From: Rallus limicola
Taxonomy: Eukaryota; Chordata; Aves; Gruiformes; Rallidae
Direction: 5' to 3'
NCBI GenBank assembly: GCA_022605955.1
Contig: JAKCOZ010000003.1
Span: forward strand, 56,482,179-56,546,178
DNA: 64,000 nucleotides
Part shown: positions 49,936-62,261 of the stretch, in pieces
How the letters are laid out: every line of letters begins with the position of its first letter
How positions within the stretch are numbered: the first letter of the stretch is position 1
Program-made: the position numbers and the translations under genes
Notes under the pieces: generated by a model
Database searches by the model: none
The model's input: only the letters and a program-made list of their open reading frames with translations
What the model was told of the DNA's origin: nothing

Positions 49936-52900
49936 AAGTTAAAAAGTGTAGCGATTCAGCTTCAGGCTCACACGAGTACATCCTTCTGCAGAGGAGTCCT
50001 TTCTTTCTTGAACAGTAATGCCTCTATGCAAAAGGCTACATGGAGGCAGGTTGTGTGCTTTGCTGGAGAGGGAAGAAATGCTGTATGTCACTTTGCCCTG
50101 AGCAAGGTGACCTGCTTCAGTTCTCACTGGTGTTACTGGTAATGGGTACTTGATGGTAGGCAGTGCCACACTCAGTAACTGGGACCAGTTTCTCATTCTG
50201 GTTGCACTGGCCACCTGCACTCCAGGAGAAAATCCGTTCTCTGCCTTTAGTGATCATACTCTCATTAAACAGAAAACAGCCCTTTTGCTTTGTGCTAATT
50301 AAGTTGCTTTTCTTCCTCCCCTCCCTTGAAAGCTATGCAGAGAGGAACGGCTGTTTTTTGACGGGAGTCCTGTCTTAGAGCACTGCTATTGTTAGTCTTC
50401 TGTCGTTGCCAGGCTTTGATGACTCAGCCATTAAAAAAAACCCCAAAACAACCACTACCCCTCTTGCTGAACTAAAATAGCCTAAGACCAAATTTTGTAA
50501 AGAAATTTTTTATGTGATTAGTTAGGTCCTATTTTCTTTCCGAAAACTGGTATCAGGAATCACAGTCTTGCTACTTGAACTGGAGTTATTTGAATGCTTA
50601 ATTATTATTTTGTAAACAAAATTCAATACTCTCAGAGTCCACTTGAGATCACTAATAGATTTAAAAAAAAAAAAAAAAGACATCTTGAATATTCAATGGC
50701 TTTGAAAAGGGATATGCATATTTTGGAGTTAAGAGACCATGGTTCTCAGCTGAGTGCTCTAACACATCGCACAAAGGTTCCTGAAAGAAGTGAAAATCTT
50801 TAAAAGAAAACAGCAAATATTTCTGTTTGTACAAACAAGAAAACAGAATGGGGAAAATAGAGGTGGTAAAATAACTGTCAAAGATTAAACTAGATTTTGC
50901 TGGCTTGTAATGAATGAAAATCACTGTAGCAATGATATATGAGAAAGTACACAACTCTCAACAAAAAGAGCTGGGAATGGTGACATAGGGCATATTTGCA
51001 TGTGTGATGTAAGCCATCCTGATACCCAAGCCATGCCCAAATGATCAGTACCTCTGACCTAGTGAGGTGCCACCTGGGGACAAAAGCTGTGGTCTCAGAA
51101 GAGAGAATCACATTAAGTATCTCTGCATACCACTGAGTTGTGCAGCACAGGTATGTCCCTACTGCCCAGTTCTTGGTCCAATAGCTCCTGCAGGACACTG
51201 CTGAAAGTGTGGATGGTGGCATGGATCTGGCCCCTGGCACTGATGTGCAACGGTTGTGAGCTGGGACCAAACCACAGTCCTTCCCACGAGGTCTTTCCAC
51301 ATCATGTCTGTTCTTTTGATCCCCTGCTCTTTCATCCTCCAGGGAGTGAGGGGCAGATGTCTGGCACCTTCCAGTTCCCAGTGTAAATAAATGGCGTCTT
51401 CTGTGTATTCCTTCAGGACAGAAAAATTTTCAGGAATACTACTGATTCCAGTCCATGGTCAAACCCAGGTAATGTGCCATTCCCTGCCACTGCTCAAGTC
51501 TTGTGGCTTTCCCCTCCCTGCCCTGCTCATGCCACTAGCTTTCCCCTCCTGCCAGGGATGTGGGAAAAGGCGTTGACTTCAGGTGCTGGTTCATGGCGCA
51601 GTGCTGCACTGGCCTGCCCTGTCAGATCTGTCCAGCCTTGCCCCAGCAGAATGAAAACAGTGTCCCAGGTAGCCAGGTGAGAGGAGGAGAGTACTCTCCC
51701 AGTGGAGGATTTGCTGATGAGCACACCTTTCTTCCCTGGCTGTAGGCAGAGGCAGGCACCACCCTTCTGTGCACATGGCTCAGTGCTACATGGTGGCTTT
51801 TGCAGCCCTTTGGGGTTAGAGGTTATTCCTTCCAAGAGCTGGGATTGTGGCTGCAAGGGCTGCACTGCAGAGCTGTAGGACAAAGCTGACTTCCCTAAGT
51901 GTAAAGGCTGGCAGTATTCTGTGTCTGCCACCTTTTCCATTTGCCTGGCTCTTCATTTGTAGCATGTTAACATAGGACTTTTCATTCTGTACACCCTTCA
52001 GGATGTTTATTCATGGTGATGAATCCTCACAACACGTGTCTGAGGCCAATAGGACTCCTGATCAACTCATCCAGCTTTCACTGTACCATTTGCAGTCAAG
52101 GCAGCTAAGGCAGAAGAGGGCTGGAAGGCTTGAGTTTGCCCTCAGGAGAGCTAGAGCCTGCACTGCATGTAGTTTCAGTAAGAGGTATTGGTGTTGTTAT
52201 TATTACCAGAATGACATTGTTTTATGAGGGAAACTTGTTACACTAGTTCACTGGAGCAGTGGATGTATTTATTGTATGACTATCCTGCTGTAGTTAGGGG
52301 GGTAACAGCAGAGATTGCTAACCTTGAGTAGCTACAGGGGTGGGTGATGGCTACATGGCTGGTCTGTCCTCAGCCTTTGCAGGGTTGGGCTCTCAACCCT
52401 TGGTCCAAGAACTCCAGTGAGACCATTAATCTTGGACATCAACATCCTCCACAGGAGCCAGGAGGTGCCTAACACAGAGGCAGCGGTGCTGTCAGGGTTT
52501 GCAAGCTAAGAGGCTTCAATATGCTCATGCATAAAATTGTTTCTTATCAATATTGCAAGAATATCTAGTAAGATCGTGGTACAAACTGGGTTTCTGTGAG
52601 CACAGTCATGTAGGTGGCTGCCACACAGCATGGTTTGTGTTCCTCTGACTAAAACCCTTAATGAGAACAATTACTAGTTTGAGGCATGCAGAGACTGGAA
52701 ATTACAAGGAAGGGTGAACAAGGTTTGTGCTGCTATCACAAAGGCACCCTGAGGAATGTTAAAGCAGGCTTATTCTGATAATTATTGTGAGCATGTGAGA
52801 TATTTGTACTGAAACTGAGCAACATGTGGTTTTGTACTGTCATTGATATAATCTACTTTCAAGATAGCAATATGGGAGGAAGATGATAGGTATGGGCTTT

Positions 52901-54389
52901 TTCTGTGGATTTCTAGTGTATGCAGAGTTGCATAGCCTAGATCGAATCTTTAAGGTCAATGCAATCTTTTATTCAGGTTTGAGTTTGGGTTTTTTTTTTG
53001 ATGGGTTTGTATTCTTTGCTTTGCTATGTAAATAAGCTTTTTGTTGGATAAACTGATTAATTTTGACTTATCTTTGAATGCTTTCTAATTTCATGAAAAA
53101 AAGATTTCTGTGACTTTATCTAACCATTTGCATCTGAGCAAAGAGTCATGCAACTGTGTCCCATGTAAAAATATCAGTAAAATGGAAACAAACCATTTAA
53201 GAACCAAGCTGAACTGTAGGTGAAAGGCAGGTAAAACTGAGTTGAAGACAAAGCACTAATCAAAAGGAGAGACAGCTATCTATTAAAGGCTTGCTTAATA
53301 AAAGCACAGCAGGGAAAAGAAAACAGCATTTCAGTCTATATGGCTAAGCATATAGACAGCAAACTCTATGGTCTGAAGACAGAATTGTATCAGAACCAAC
53401 TTCAGAACAAATAAAGGACACCAAAAAAAGTTAATTATGCCTCAAGGGGGAGTAAAATATCAAGGGTATCAATTTATACAGAAGGAAGGAAGAAAAAAAT
53501 AATCTGTGCCTGCTCACAATCAATCAGTTCCTGTTTAAACCTGAAAGTCCGTGAGCTTAAGTAGGATGGTATTAAAGACAAAAGCAACATACTCCCCTTT
53601 TAGAAGTTCAGCCTTACATCTGTGTCTAGTGTTCAGCAGTATCTCTTGCATGTGAAGTCAAAGTGGCATTTTCAGCTGCTCTGAGCTGCCTTTTATCACC
53701 TTGGTGGTCCCTGCTGTTCTGCTGAGATCTGTCCTGGTTCTGGCTGCTCGCAGCTCTTTTCAAAGAGTTCGGGCATTGCTGGATATTTAACACCTGACCT
53801 GTGCCTGTTGCAGTTCCATGAAATGCAGCTTTTCAGGACTATGTAAACTTAAATCCAAAGGTGCCTCCGGGTTTTCATGCAGCAGAGTGCCTGAGCTCTG
53901 TTGTATGAGCTGGTGTGTGCACAGACATGTGCTGCAGTTTTTCAGAATCAACAATAGAGATAAAAAGTGGATCTTATGGTGGAATCAAGCACATTTTTCT
54001 GATGCAAAACCTCAGTGTTGTGCATTTTCCTGTAAAATCATAAAGGAGGCTAATTATAACTGCTTGGGTTTTTTCTGTACTGATTTTTTTTTTGTAGGTT
54101 TGTTTTTTTTAATGACTGATTCTGGTGGCCACTGACAAATACAGCCTGTCTGCTAATAGTTCTGGGGGTTTTAGGTCTGTTTTCCTAAAGCTTTTGGGAG
54201 CAGATGTTCAGTTTGATTTCAATTACTATCAGGCCAACATCTTACATGTACCGTGCCTCTGTGAAAGAAGCAGTACAACATGCTATCTGAGGGGGAACCA
54301 CAGATTTATGGGTTTTAGAGCAAATACAGTGTTCACTGAAACTGGCTGCAGTCCTGCCCAGTCCATAGGTTCTTTTATTTAACTCAGCG

Positions 54390-54700
54390 GCTTGAGGTTG
54401 ACCGAGAGTGTATTTTCTGAATGACATCCTGGCTTGATTTAAAGACTCCAAGTGCTGAAGAGTTTGTGACAGTCATTGGGAGCTTGTGCCAATGGTCAAT
54501 TACCCTTTATGTGAAAAATACCCTTTCTCTGAAAAATCTCTACCTTTTTTTTTGTTTGTTTTTGGAACTCGGTTAACCTCTGTCTTCTGAGAACTGCATC
54601 TTGCTGCTTGATTTCCTCAGAAGGACTGGGTAGCCCTTTATTTCCCCATGGATATTTCTTGTTATTGTTAGTTTATATTTTCATGGTGTGAAAAAAGTGT
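54390..54700 (-). repeat. Probable ancient CR1 3'-region fragment
   Basis: CTGGCTTGATTTAAAGACTC, GCTTGTGCCAATGGTCAATT and ACCCTTTATGTGAAAAATAC appear in the order of an ancient CR1 3' region in antisense. No ORF is preserved. The limits are rough. Confidence 0.5.
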
Positions 54701-55049
54701 CTTTATATCCACAAACCTAGTTAGGCACGCATCTTTTATACCACAGTATTCCTGTGCTAAGGGTCTGACATAATAAAAATACGACTCTTAGAAAAAAGTT
54801 GGCATGACTGCAGCACTTTTTATTTCAGTCACAAACCACTGGTTTATGATTAAACATAATTAATGGCGAGGATATCAATACTGGGAAAGAAAAAGTATTT
54901 GGTATATGCTGTACTTAATCTGTAGAAATCATGGTTTCTCTGGTGTCCCCCAGAATATTATTTTCAGTATTTTCTGAAGTGTGTCCCACATGCTTTCTGT
55001 ATGGCTTGTGTTCTCTATTTCTTCTTTTTCCATAAGCAGTTCCCATGAG

Positions 55050-55140
55050 TCATATGGCTGGATGATATCAAAAAGGTATCTGGTCCATGCCCTTACCCCT
55101 AGGCAAGATCAAGAATTACTGTAAGCCCGTATGACCTTCC
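55050..55140 (-). repeat. Possible ancient CR1 3'-end fragment
   Basis: GATATCAAAAAGGTATCTGG, then CATGCCCTTACCCCTAGGCA and AGATCAAGAATTACTGT, resembles the extreme 3' end of an old CR1 in antisense. It is about 230 bases before the last PLCXD3 exon. Confidence 0.4.
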
Positions 55141-55369
55141 TTTAATTCTTTTCTACTGAAAAATTGAAATGCAATCAGCATACTTTATCCACAGAGAATT
55201 AAAATTTTTTAAAAAAAGAAGGGTTTTCAAAGAGCCTGCACATTAACCTGTGTCCTTTCTCACATGGTTCCCTTAGAAACCAAGTATGGATGTCCCTGTT
55301 GGTAAATCCTGCCTCAATACATTTGTTTTGCTGCTTTATGAGTAATTATTGTTCCTGTTTTCTCCTTAG

Positions 55370-55526
55370 GGCTCTTCCTGCAATGATGCAGTGGGTCCGA
55401 ACTCAGAAACCAGGAGAAGGTGGTGTGAACATTATCACTGCAGATTTTGTAGAACTTGGTGACTTTATCAGCACAGTCATAAAGCTCAACTATGCTCTGG
55501 ATGAAGGTGAAGATGACACTACTTGA
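55370..55526 (+). CDS. PLCXD3: PLCXD3 last coding exon (C-terminus and stop)
   Basis: This exon encodes the 51 C-terminal residues, from ALPAMMQWVRTQKPGEGG to LDEGEDDTT, followed by TGA at 55524-55526. The acceptor is TTTTCTCCTTAG. The first exon base completes the arginine codon split by intron 2 (AG from exon 2, G from here), so the phases match and the junction reads ITER-ALPAMM as in other PLCXD3 proteins. The segment ITADFVELGDFISTVIKLN is the closing strand and helix of the X-domain fold. The acidic tail is the part expected to vary most between species. With 34 residues from the unseen first exon the protein would be about 322 residues, against 321 as I remember the human protein. The exon lies about 25.9 kb from the previous one. 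An upstream in-frame ATG at 55290 is intronic, so I did not use it. Confidence 0.96.
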
Positions 55527-58102
55527 TAGTACTGTAATATGTGTGTTGCTGCATTACTTAGAATTAAAAAAAAATTAAAAAATTAAATTTTAAAAGAATT
55601 ACCTTGTAAAACACTAATCTTCCTATAACACGCTGAGGTGTTTAGGGCTTTAGTGGGTGGGCATAAGGGGAAATGTTTTAATCAATTATGATCATTTTTT
55701 ACATTTGTGTTCCATGTGATGTGCAAAACTAAACATGTTTACAGTGTTTGATAAAAGAAGGCCATTTACATGTTTTCCATGAAATATCAAATGCGATTCA
55801 TGTGTCTTCTGTGGTTACAAACAGTGCCAAGAAATTTGCTGCTTTCAGAGCAATGGGACATATATTGCCCTCTGTCTGCTCACAGCAGGACTCATGACTG
55901 TGTGTGCATTGCACCTGGAGACTGAGGACAGTATATCTGGCATGAAACTTCTAAGCCGCTACACTTCATCTGTTAGGTGGTTTAACTGATTGTATTTATC
56001 AGTGAGCTACACGTTTAAATGCCTTTGTGAAGTAAATACAAAGTCATGGCTCTGACACATGCATCATCGCTGGACAGTAAACATGATGTATTATTACGTA
56101 GCTTGCACAGAGCACAGACTAAATCCTGCTTGCTTTTCATTCTCAGTATGGGGTTTTCTAATGTCTCTGCCACAGGTCAAGTCAGCCGATAGTGACGCTG
56201 GCCTAACTCTGTACTAGGAGCTACCAGTGCATATTTTCCCTGGTTCTAGCAAGAACAAAGTTAGGCCAGCCCAGAGCACCTCCTCCTCCCAGAATTAATC
56301 TGTGTAAAAGCCTGATCCTATGTCCACTGAATTTAATAAGAAAATTTCCTGTGTTTAGCCTGGTTTGGACACAGGATCAGTATATTGTGTAAGGTGGGCA
56401 GGTTCCCATAATGGGAACCTGCTTTCTGCAGGACTCAAACTGCACTAAAAAAAAAAAAAATAATATTTGTGCAGTCTAAGCTTTTTAAGGCAGCTATGAA
56501 CACACCACTTCCCTACTGATTACAAAAAAAATCAGTGTCATCAGTGAAAAATTGCTGTACTAAAGAGTGTAGTAGTTCAATTTCTAGTAATAACAATACT
56601 CTGTAGTCCTTAAATTGTTTGTGGGATATAATACTGAGGTTGGAAGTCTACTGGATGACACTGTTCTAGCAGCAAAATCACTAACCAAATATGGAAAATG
56701 TAGTGATTTATAGAATTAGAGCATTGCCACAGTATGACACCTCACTGGATACAACACAATCAGTCATAAGTCCTGGACACATCAATGCACAGGCACACAA
56801 CTGTGGAAAGCAAAACATTTCATTAGTGCAAAACAATAGGTACTATAATGTTTTACAAGGAAAATGCTCTTTGAAATATTGCAGGAATTTATGGGATAAA
56901 ACCAAGGTCGAGTTTCCACTGACATTATTAGAAATTTAGTTTGAGAGAATGGCATCATACAGTCCTTTGCTATTTCCTGTGAGATGATAAATGCCATCTA
57001 CCATCAGAGTTTAGAAAAACAAAATTGGTCTCATTGAACAGGTGGGTTTCAGGGAGGTATGAGGCCTTTGCTGTTGTGGAAGAAGTGGAATAAAATGAAC
57101 ACTTCCTTCTCTTTTGTACTGAGAAGGTGCCTTGGAAAAACTGTGTGTTACTATAAAAAAACAAATTTAAGTGTATGTGTAGTATGATACATTTCAATGT
57201 ATGGATATCACACAAAGACACCCATGCATGCTTGCATAATGGTATTTAGGTTTCTGGACAGAAGTATTATAAATTTGGTTGAAAAAAACCTGCAGCCATT
57301 AAAAAGTTATGATACCTCCTTCAGTAGCAAATTTTTTTTCTGTATGGTTTAAGGACCATAAGATTCATCTTCAGTGAAATCTGTGATCTAAGCCGGTTCA
57401 GGTTTTTACAGCATTAAAACTTTACCCAAACTGCCTCAAAAATTTAGCAAGAGCCACAGCACATCTTTGCATTGATCAAGGGGCAGGACCTCAAGTGCTT
57501 TCACCCATAACTAATCAGGATATGGGGTGGCTTGATGCACTCCATTGCCATTTTCTACAGGCTCTCTTAGCAAAATTCATGTAACAGACACATTAAAAGA
57601 AACATGAACATATGTTATTTTGAACCCACCCTATTTCATAGAAACATGAAAACATTTGCTTATTTACCAGCAATAGGATGCAAAATGCTCTTTTCCTTTT
57701 TCTATCTGGATTTGTTTGCCTCCAGACTTCCTGTCATCCTTTAGCTGCTTAAATACAGTCAAAAGAGTGAACCTATCCTTTTAATATAGCAAACCAATGT
57801 GAATCCATGGGTGGAGCAAAAACTAGGTTACTCCTTTGCATTCTGATTGAAATTCTGTTGAATCTGAGAGCATCAACGAGTTCCTCCTGGGACCCCTTGC
57901 TCAAACACACACCAGACACACCAAGCTTCTTGCTTACACAGAGGTGTACTCAAAGCAAATATTCTGCTATATATAAGAAAAGTGTGTCTGCCTGTGCACC
58001 TGTATATATGAATAAATATAGAGCTATCTTGAGCTTGTTAGCATTGTTATGAAATGTTCGCTTAGCATCAGATTTATTCTAATTGTCATTTGGGTGCTGG
58101 AA

Positions 58103-58108
58103 AATAAA
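58103..58108 (+). terminator. Candidate poly(A) signal followed by an A-tract
   Basis: AATAAA sits eight bases before a genomic run of about 18 A (58117-58134). It is about 2.6 kb after the PLCXD3 stop codon. The genomic A-run would also cause internal priming in cDNA libraries, so reads ending here would be weak evidence of a true end. A second AATAAA lies at 58011-58016. Confidence 0.25.
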
Positions 58109-60327
58109 AGCAAAGCAAAAAAAAAAAAAAAAAATCCTCTGACAAGAAGGATAATAGACAAATCATATAATTTCTCCATTAACGGGGAGAAAAAAAAACA
58201 CCTTAGCAAAATGTTAAATTTTGGTCAGAAAAAATATGTTTTCATTTAGCTATTGATCTCATTTCTGTTGGAGAAGCACAGCACTTTATGTAGGGGACAG
58301 GTAAACAAACTTGCCTTAATTACTGAAACAAAAAAGTGTGGGGAGGTCATACTTTCCACACTTTTCTGGGGATTTCATCTGCAAGGCCCCAAAACCATAA
58401 GTTTTGGGGATTGGGATGCACTTTGTGTTGATTTTGTTTTGGGGATCTCGCCAGAAAAGAACAATCCAGGGGGACTGTGCAGCGCAACTGGACCATTCAT
58501 GAGCCCAGTTTTGCCATGCATATGCAGCTAAAAATCTCTTTGGTTTCACCCAGAAATGTGCTTGTGGGGTCAGGTCAGGTGAGCTGCCCTGACCTGATTC
58601 GGTTGGGAGATTGCTACACATGTATTATGAGGAATCTTTCATGGGAATCAGATGACTGTAATCAGCCCATCAAAGGAAAAATACCTGTCTACACTATTGA
58701 TCTTCATAAGCATCTATTTACTCAAACTGTCATGTCATTCTCTGCCAAAACACTTTTTTTTTCTTCCTGGGCTCATTTTCTCCCTCCTAATGTTCATTGT
58801 ATACTCATCAGGTAGCGTTGTTTTGTGATGTTTCCACATGATTACTTGATCTTTTATTTTCAGTCGTTCTGGAAAAATTATGACTGCTGCACAACACGTG
58901 CAGTGTCTGAGCCGGTGTAAACCTACCTGTCTCTCACACTTGAGATGTCTTTGTTTGGTACTGATCCACCCTGCAGCAATTTGGACCAAATAACAGCTAG
59001 ACCTGGGGGCTGATTCCTGACTTGTGTGGAGAGGGGTAAGATCAGAATCAGACCACAGGAGCCTAGTTTTAAAATCAGTGGGTTATTTGCATTCCTTTGC
59101 TGTTGGTTACATCACTGGGTTTTTAGGTCCTGCCATTTCAAGCCATTCTGTCAAACATACATGTGAGTGTATATATATATATGCATACATGCGTGAGAGG
59201 GAATGTATGATCCTGTATGCTGGGATAAGTCTTTCTGTCACACTGATACAAATCCAGACCATTTCTGCTAACTTCAAAGTACTTACTAAACGTTTACCCT
59301 GGGATGAGAGGAAGCAGATTGTCAGAGTGTAGTAAGTATATGCTGTGTTGCAAAGGAAATTTAAAATTTCAGAGCTTAACTCCACAACATCAAAAAGTGG
59401 AGTGCAGTGAAAGCACCACTCCAGTGCTGTTTTTCTTGAATATAGTATATGGAGCATTAGGTATTAGCAACAGAGTAGATTATTTGGTGATTTCAGCAGT
59501 TCAGTTAACACCATTCTAAACTCCTAAATTCCTTTTCAGTGAAGTAAAAGCTAATAGTGTATGATGTATTTGGCATATCTCAGTGGTAGCTTCCGTGTTA
59601 CATACAGTCAATGTTGTTCTGAATTGTGTATGTTTACCCAATGATGAGGTTAAAATATGCTTTATAGTATGTGCAGTGTATTGATTACAAGTATGTTGGA
59701 GTTCAGTGATCTATTTAGTTTTTACTGTGCTGATGTTTTGTAGGTATGTGTGTGTATGGGAGTATGGATTGTCTACAATGTATGAGGAAATAATAATCCT
59801 AAAGGAAAAGGGCAGTTATGTAACCTGCCTTAATGCATTCACATAATATTGTTTAAATCCCATAATTAGAAGTTCTGATTTCAAACATTACCGAGGATTG
59901 TCCGTAGGGCTGTCTCACTCACATTTTGGCACTAAGGAGTTAAATTCAAAGTTACTTGGAGCTCACTTACATATTATTAAATAAAGAACAGGATATTCTC
60001 CTGATCGACTATCTTGATTGTGCAAGCTGACAAAGATATCGTTTCCAGTGTGATACAGATCAAATCATTCACTTCTATGCACACACAGCTCCTGCTGATG
60101 CCAGTGGGAATTATGATCATGTAATTGAATGGCCTAAAATTCATTTCTGGGATACAACAGTGATAGGAAGGCGGTGATATCCTGACTTTGGGGATGTGTC
60201 TGGATGCTATGCAATACTGCTCATGTGCTGGAACATAGCTGTAAATTCGCAGGGAGTGCTCTGAACTCCACTCTGATTTAGGTTGGACTGTAAAATTCTT
60301 CTGTAAAAAATACAAATGTCAGAGGCT

Positions 60328-60351
60328 GGGCAGCCTGGCCTGGCCTGGCCT
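60328..60351. repeat. Short GGCCT tandem repeat
   Basis: About four copies of a GGCCT unit lie in a row. It is a minor simple repeat in the region after PLCXD3. Confidence 0.6.
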
Positions 60352-60489
60352 GCCCACTTACAACATTCTGCTTTCAGGAGCCATGGTAGCTTTAATTAAA
60401 AAAGCTGTAATATCCCAGTGGCTCGCAGGGCCTAGTGTTTGACTTAGGAATCTCTGCACAGCCCATAGGTAGGACCCCTCTACCATTCC

Positions 60490-60690
60490 CACATAAGTCC
60501 TATGATTGGACATCATAGCAATCCACAATTACTGTTGTGATTTTGCGTGGCTGGATTCTGGCAGAGGAGGGGGCTGCAGGGCAGCTTCTGCCAGAAGCAG
60601 CCAGAAGCTCTCTGCAGGCCCCACAGAGCAAACACCAGCCAGCTCAAGGCCAGACCTGCTGCTGACCAAGGCCGAGCCCATCAGCATCAG
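60490..60690 (+). repeat. Possible LTR-like relic
   Basis: A G+C-rich patch (GCAGCCAGAAGCTCTCTGCA, then CCCCACAGAGCAAACACCAG and CCAAGGCCGAGCCCATCAGC) stands out from its AT-rich surroundings. It recalls part of a bird ERV LTR, but no ends or target-site duplication are visible. Another possibility is a conserved or structured piece of the 3' UTR. Confidence 0.35.
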
Positions 60691-61506
60691 TGTGTAAGTA
60701 TCAGGATAAAAAGAAGGCAGTGTCCTACATTTGATGTCTCAGGATCTCCTTTCTCCAAGTTGTATACATGTGCCCTCACCCTGGGTGGTGAGAATTGAGG
60801 TATAAACTTTCACCCCCCAAATTAAAAAAAAAAAAAAAAAAGAATGATACACGGATGAACATGTCTTGGGCACGTTGCTTTTTCAGTGAGATGACACACA
60901 CTAATCTGTTCCCTCAGCTCTGGGTCCTACAAAAGTCAATTCGATCAGGAGAGATTCCCGTAGTAGCTAAAATCAGTTTTCCTGTGAAGCTGGGATCCTT
61001 AAAGTCAAATCCTGAGTTTATTTGTAATTATTGAATTAAAACCACATGGTTAAAATACCATTTTAAAAAGAAAAATAATAAATATCTGGGCATACCAGGA
61101 CAGTAGTTAAGTCTCTGACTGCCTCAGTCATCAGTAGCTTCAGGATCATATAGGTGATGTTATTGCCACACTGCCTCCTGACATTGTTCAGGGTGTTTGT
61201 ACAGAAGCCTTATTATTCCCAATGAGCACTAATGCATTTGACAGATTTTTCTTCATTTTGATGGAAAAGATGATTGTGTAACACTGAGGACATGGAGCTC
61301 CCTGTGTGTTGTGCCCACAAAGGTTCACAGAGCTGCGCCTTCTCTTTTTAGGATCTATTCAATGGTACTTTAATAAATGTTGTGTAAAAATGCCTACAGT
61401 TCTGTATAGCAAATGTGAATTTTTATGATGAGAATGTGTATTTAATGTAAAAAAAAAAAAAAAGAGTAACATAAAATCCAGTTTCTTTGTATCCAGTGAA
61501 ACATCT

Positions 61507-61512
61507 AATAAA
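61507..61512 (+). terminator. Candidate distal poly(A) signal
   Basis: AATAAA is followed within about 30 bases by a T/G-rich stretch (CCCTTGGTTTATGG), the arrangement of a cleavage site with its downstream element. Another AATAAA lies at 61372-61377, followed by TGTTGTGT. Either could end a transcript of PLCXD3 with a 3' UTR of about 6 kb. The choice between them is a guess. Confidence 0.25.
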
Positions 61513-62261
61513 GCTCTGGTACCTGTTCCCTTGGTTTATGGCTTCATTGCTGCGTTCAAGACTACATGTAGGAGGCTTCTTAAACACAGCTTTGCCGTAT
61601 GGGATGGAGTCGGATGTTAGCTTCAGGCTGTGCTGTTATGTTAGAGGTGTGTGTGGGATGCCGCACGAGGGCATAACAGCAGGAGTACTGCTTCCACCTG
61701 GGACCCTTGAATGCCACAGGACACTGTGATGTCAGCATGCTTTCAGCTACCTCTTTCCCTGGCAGGGCTCTCCAGCCCTGATTTGCCTCAAGTGCCAAAA
61801 CGGATGACCTAGGCCTGTAGATTGTATGTGCCCATGCTGCTGACTCCTGACATTGCTGCTATGTTCTTGCTATGGTTTACCCCAAACAGTAACTCGCACC
61901 ACAGCTGCTCACTATCCTCTACAGTCCCCCAAGAGGATAGGGAGGAGAATGAATGAAAAAAACCCCCCACAAAACCAAAACCCCTTGGGTTAACCATATT
62001 TAAATCTTCAAGGACAAACCAGTGATTTAGATACAGAATTTTAGTCTTGCTTTCCTTTTGGTCATCCTAGATTTTTTTCTGATCTAAAACGAGATAATCC
62101 TGTTGATTGCTACTAGGAACCGGTTTAGTAACTAAGTGGAATAGCACAGTAGTCTTCATCTGTCTTTGCTAAACAGGAGGGTAAGCTCTACACAGAGGTA
62201 AACAACCATCTGTTTTTTACATACATTCATGTAGATTGTTATTTCACCTTTTATTTTGTGA

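Larger units (their letters stand above)
44831..54389. other. Unique intronic DNA, mostly featureless
   Basis: Apart from the hairpin at 45.3 kb, the probable CR1 end at 49.8 kb and an A-run at about 50661-50677, I see nothing in this part of intron 2 that I can name. The section at 46.1-46.3 kb is very AT-rich. The open frames of up to 137 codons around 51.1-51.9 kb overlap on both strands and look like chance. Confidence 0.5.
29449..55369 (+). other. PLCXD3: Intron 2 of PLCXD3 (about 25.9 kb)
   Basis: The intron is bounded by GTAAGT at 29449 and TTCTCCTTAG ending at 55369, both good consensus sites. If the intron were retained, translation would stop at once: the arginine codon becomes AGG using the donor G, and the next codon is TAA (29450-29452). 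The intron has absorbed at least two solo LTRs and several CR1 copies of different ages on both strands. No exon of another gene was recognised inside it. Confidence 0.93.
55527..61530 (+). other. PLCXD3: Possible long 3' UTR of PLCXD3 and downstream flank
   Basis: Downstream of the stop codon lies about 6 kb of AT-rich sequence without any clear young CR1 or LTR copy, unlike the introns; one weak LTR-like relic is near 60.5 kb. AATAAA hexamers occur at 58011, 58103, 61372 and 61507. The transcript end cannot be decided from sequence alone. That a repeat-poor stretch begins right at the stop codon fits a long 3' UTR, but this is inference. There is no other coding signal here. Confidence 0.35.

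Noticed and set aside
51391..51420. ATGGCGTCTTCTGTG, encoding MASSV, resembling the start expected for PLCXD3 exon 1
   Set aside because: It lies downstream of the catalytic exon in intron 2 and diverges at once after four residues.
51138..51940. Overlapping frames of 60-137 codons on both strands
   Set aside because: They overlap in several frames, have no domain or conserved composition, and probably reflect a G+C-richer patch with few stops.
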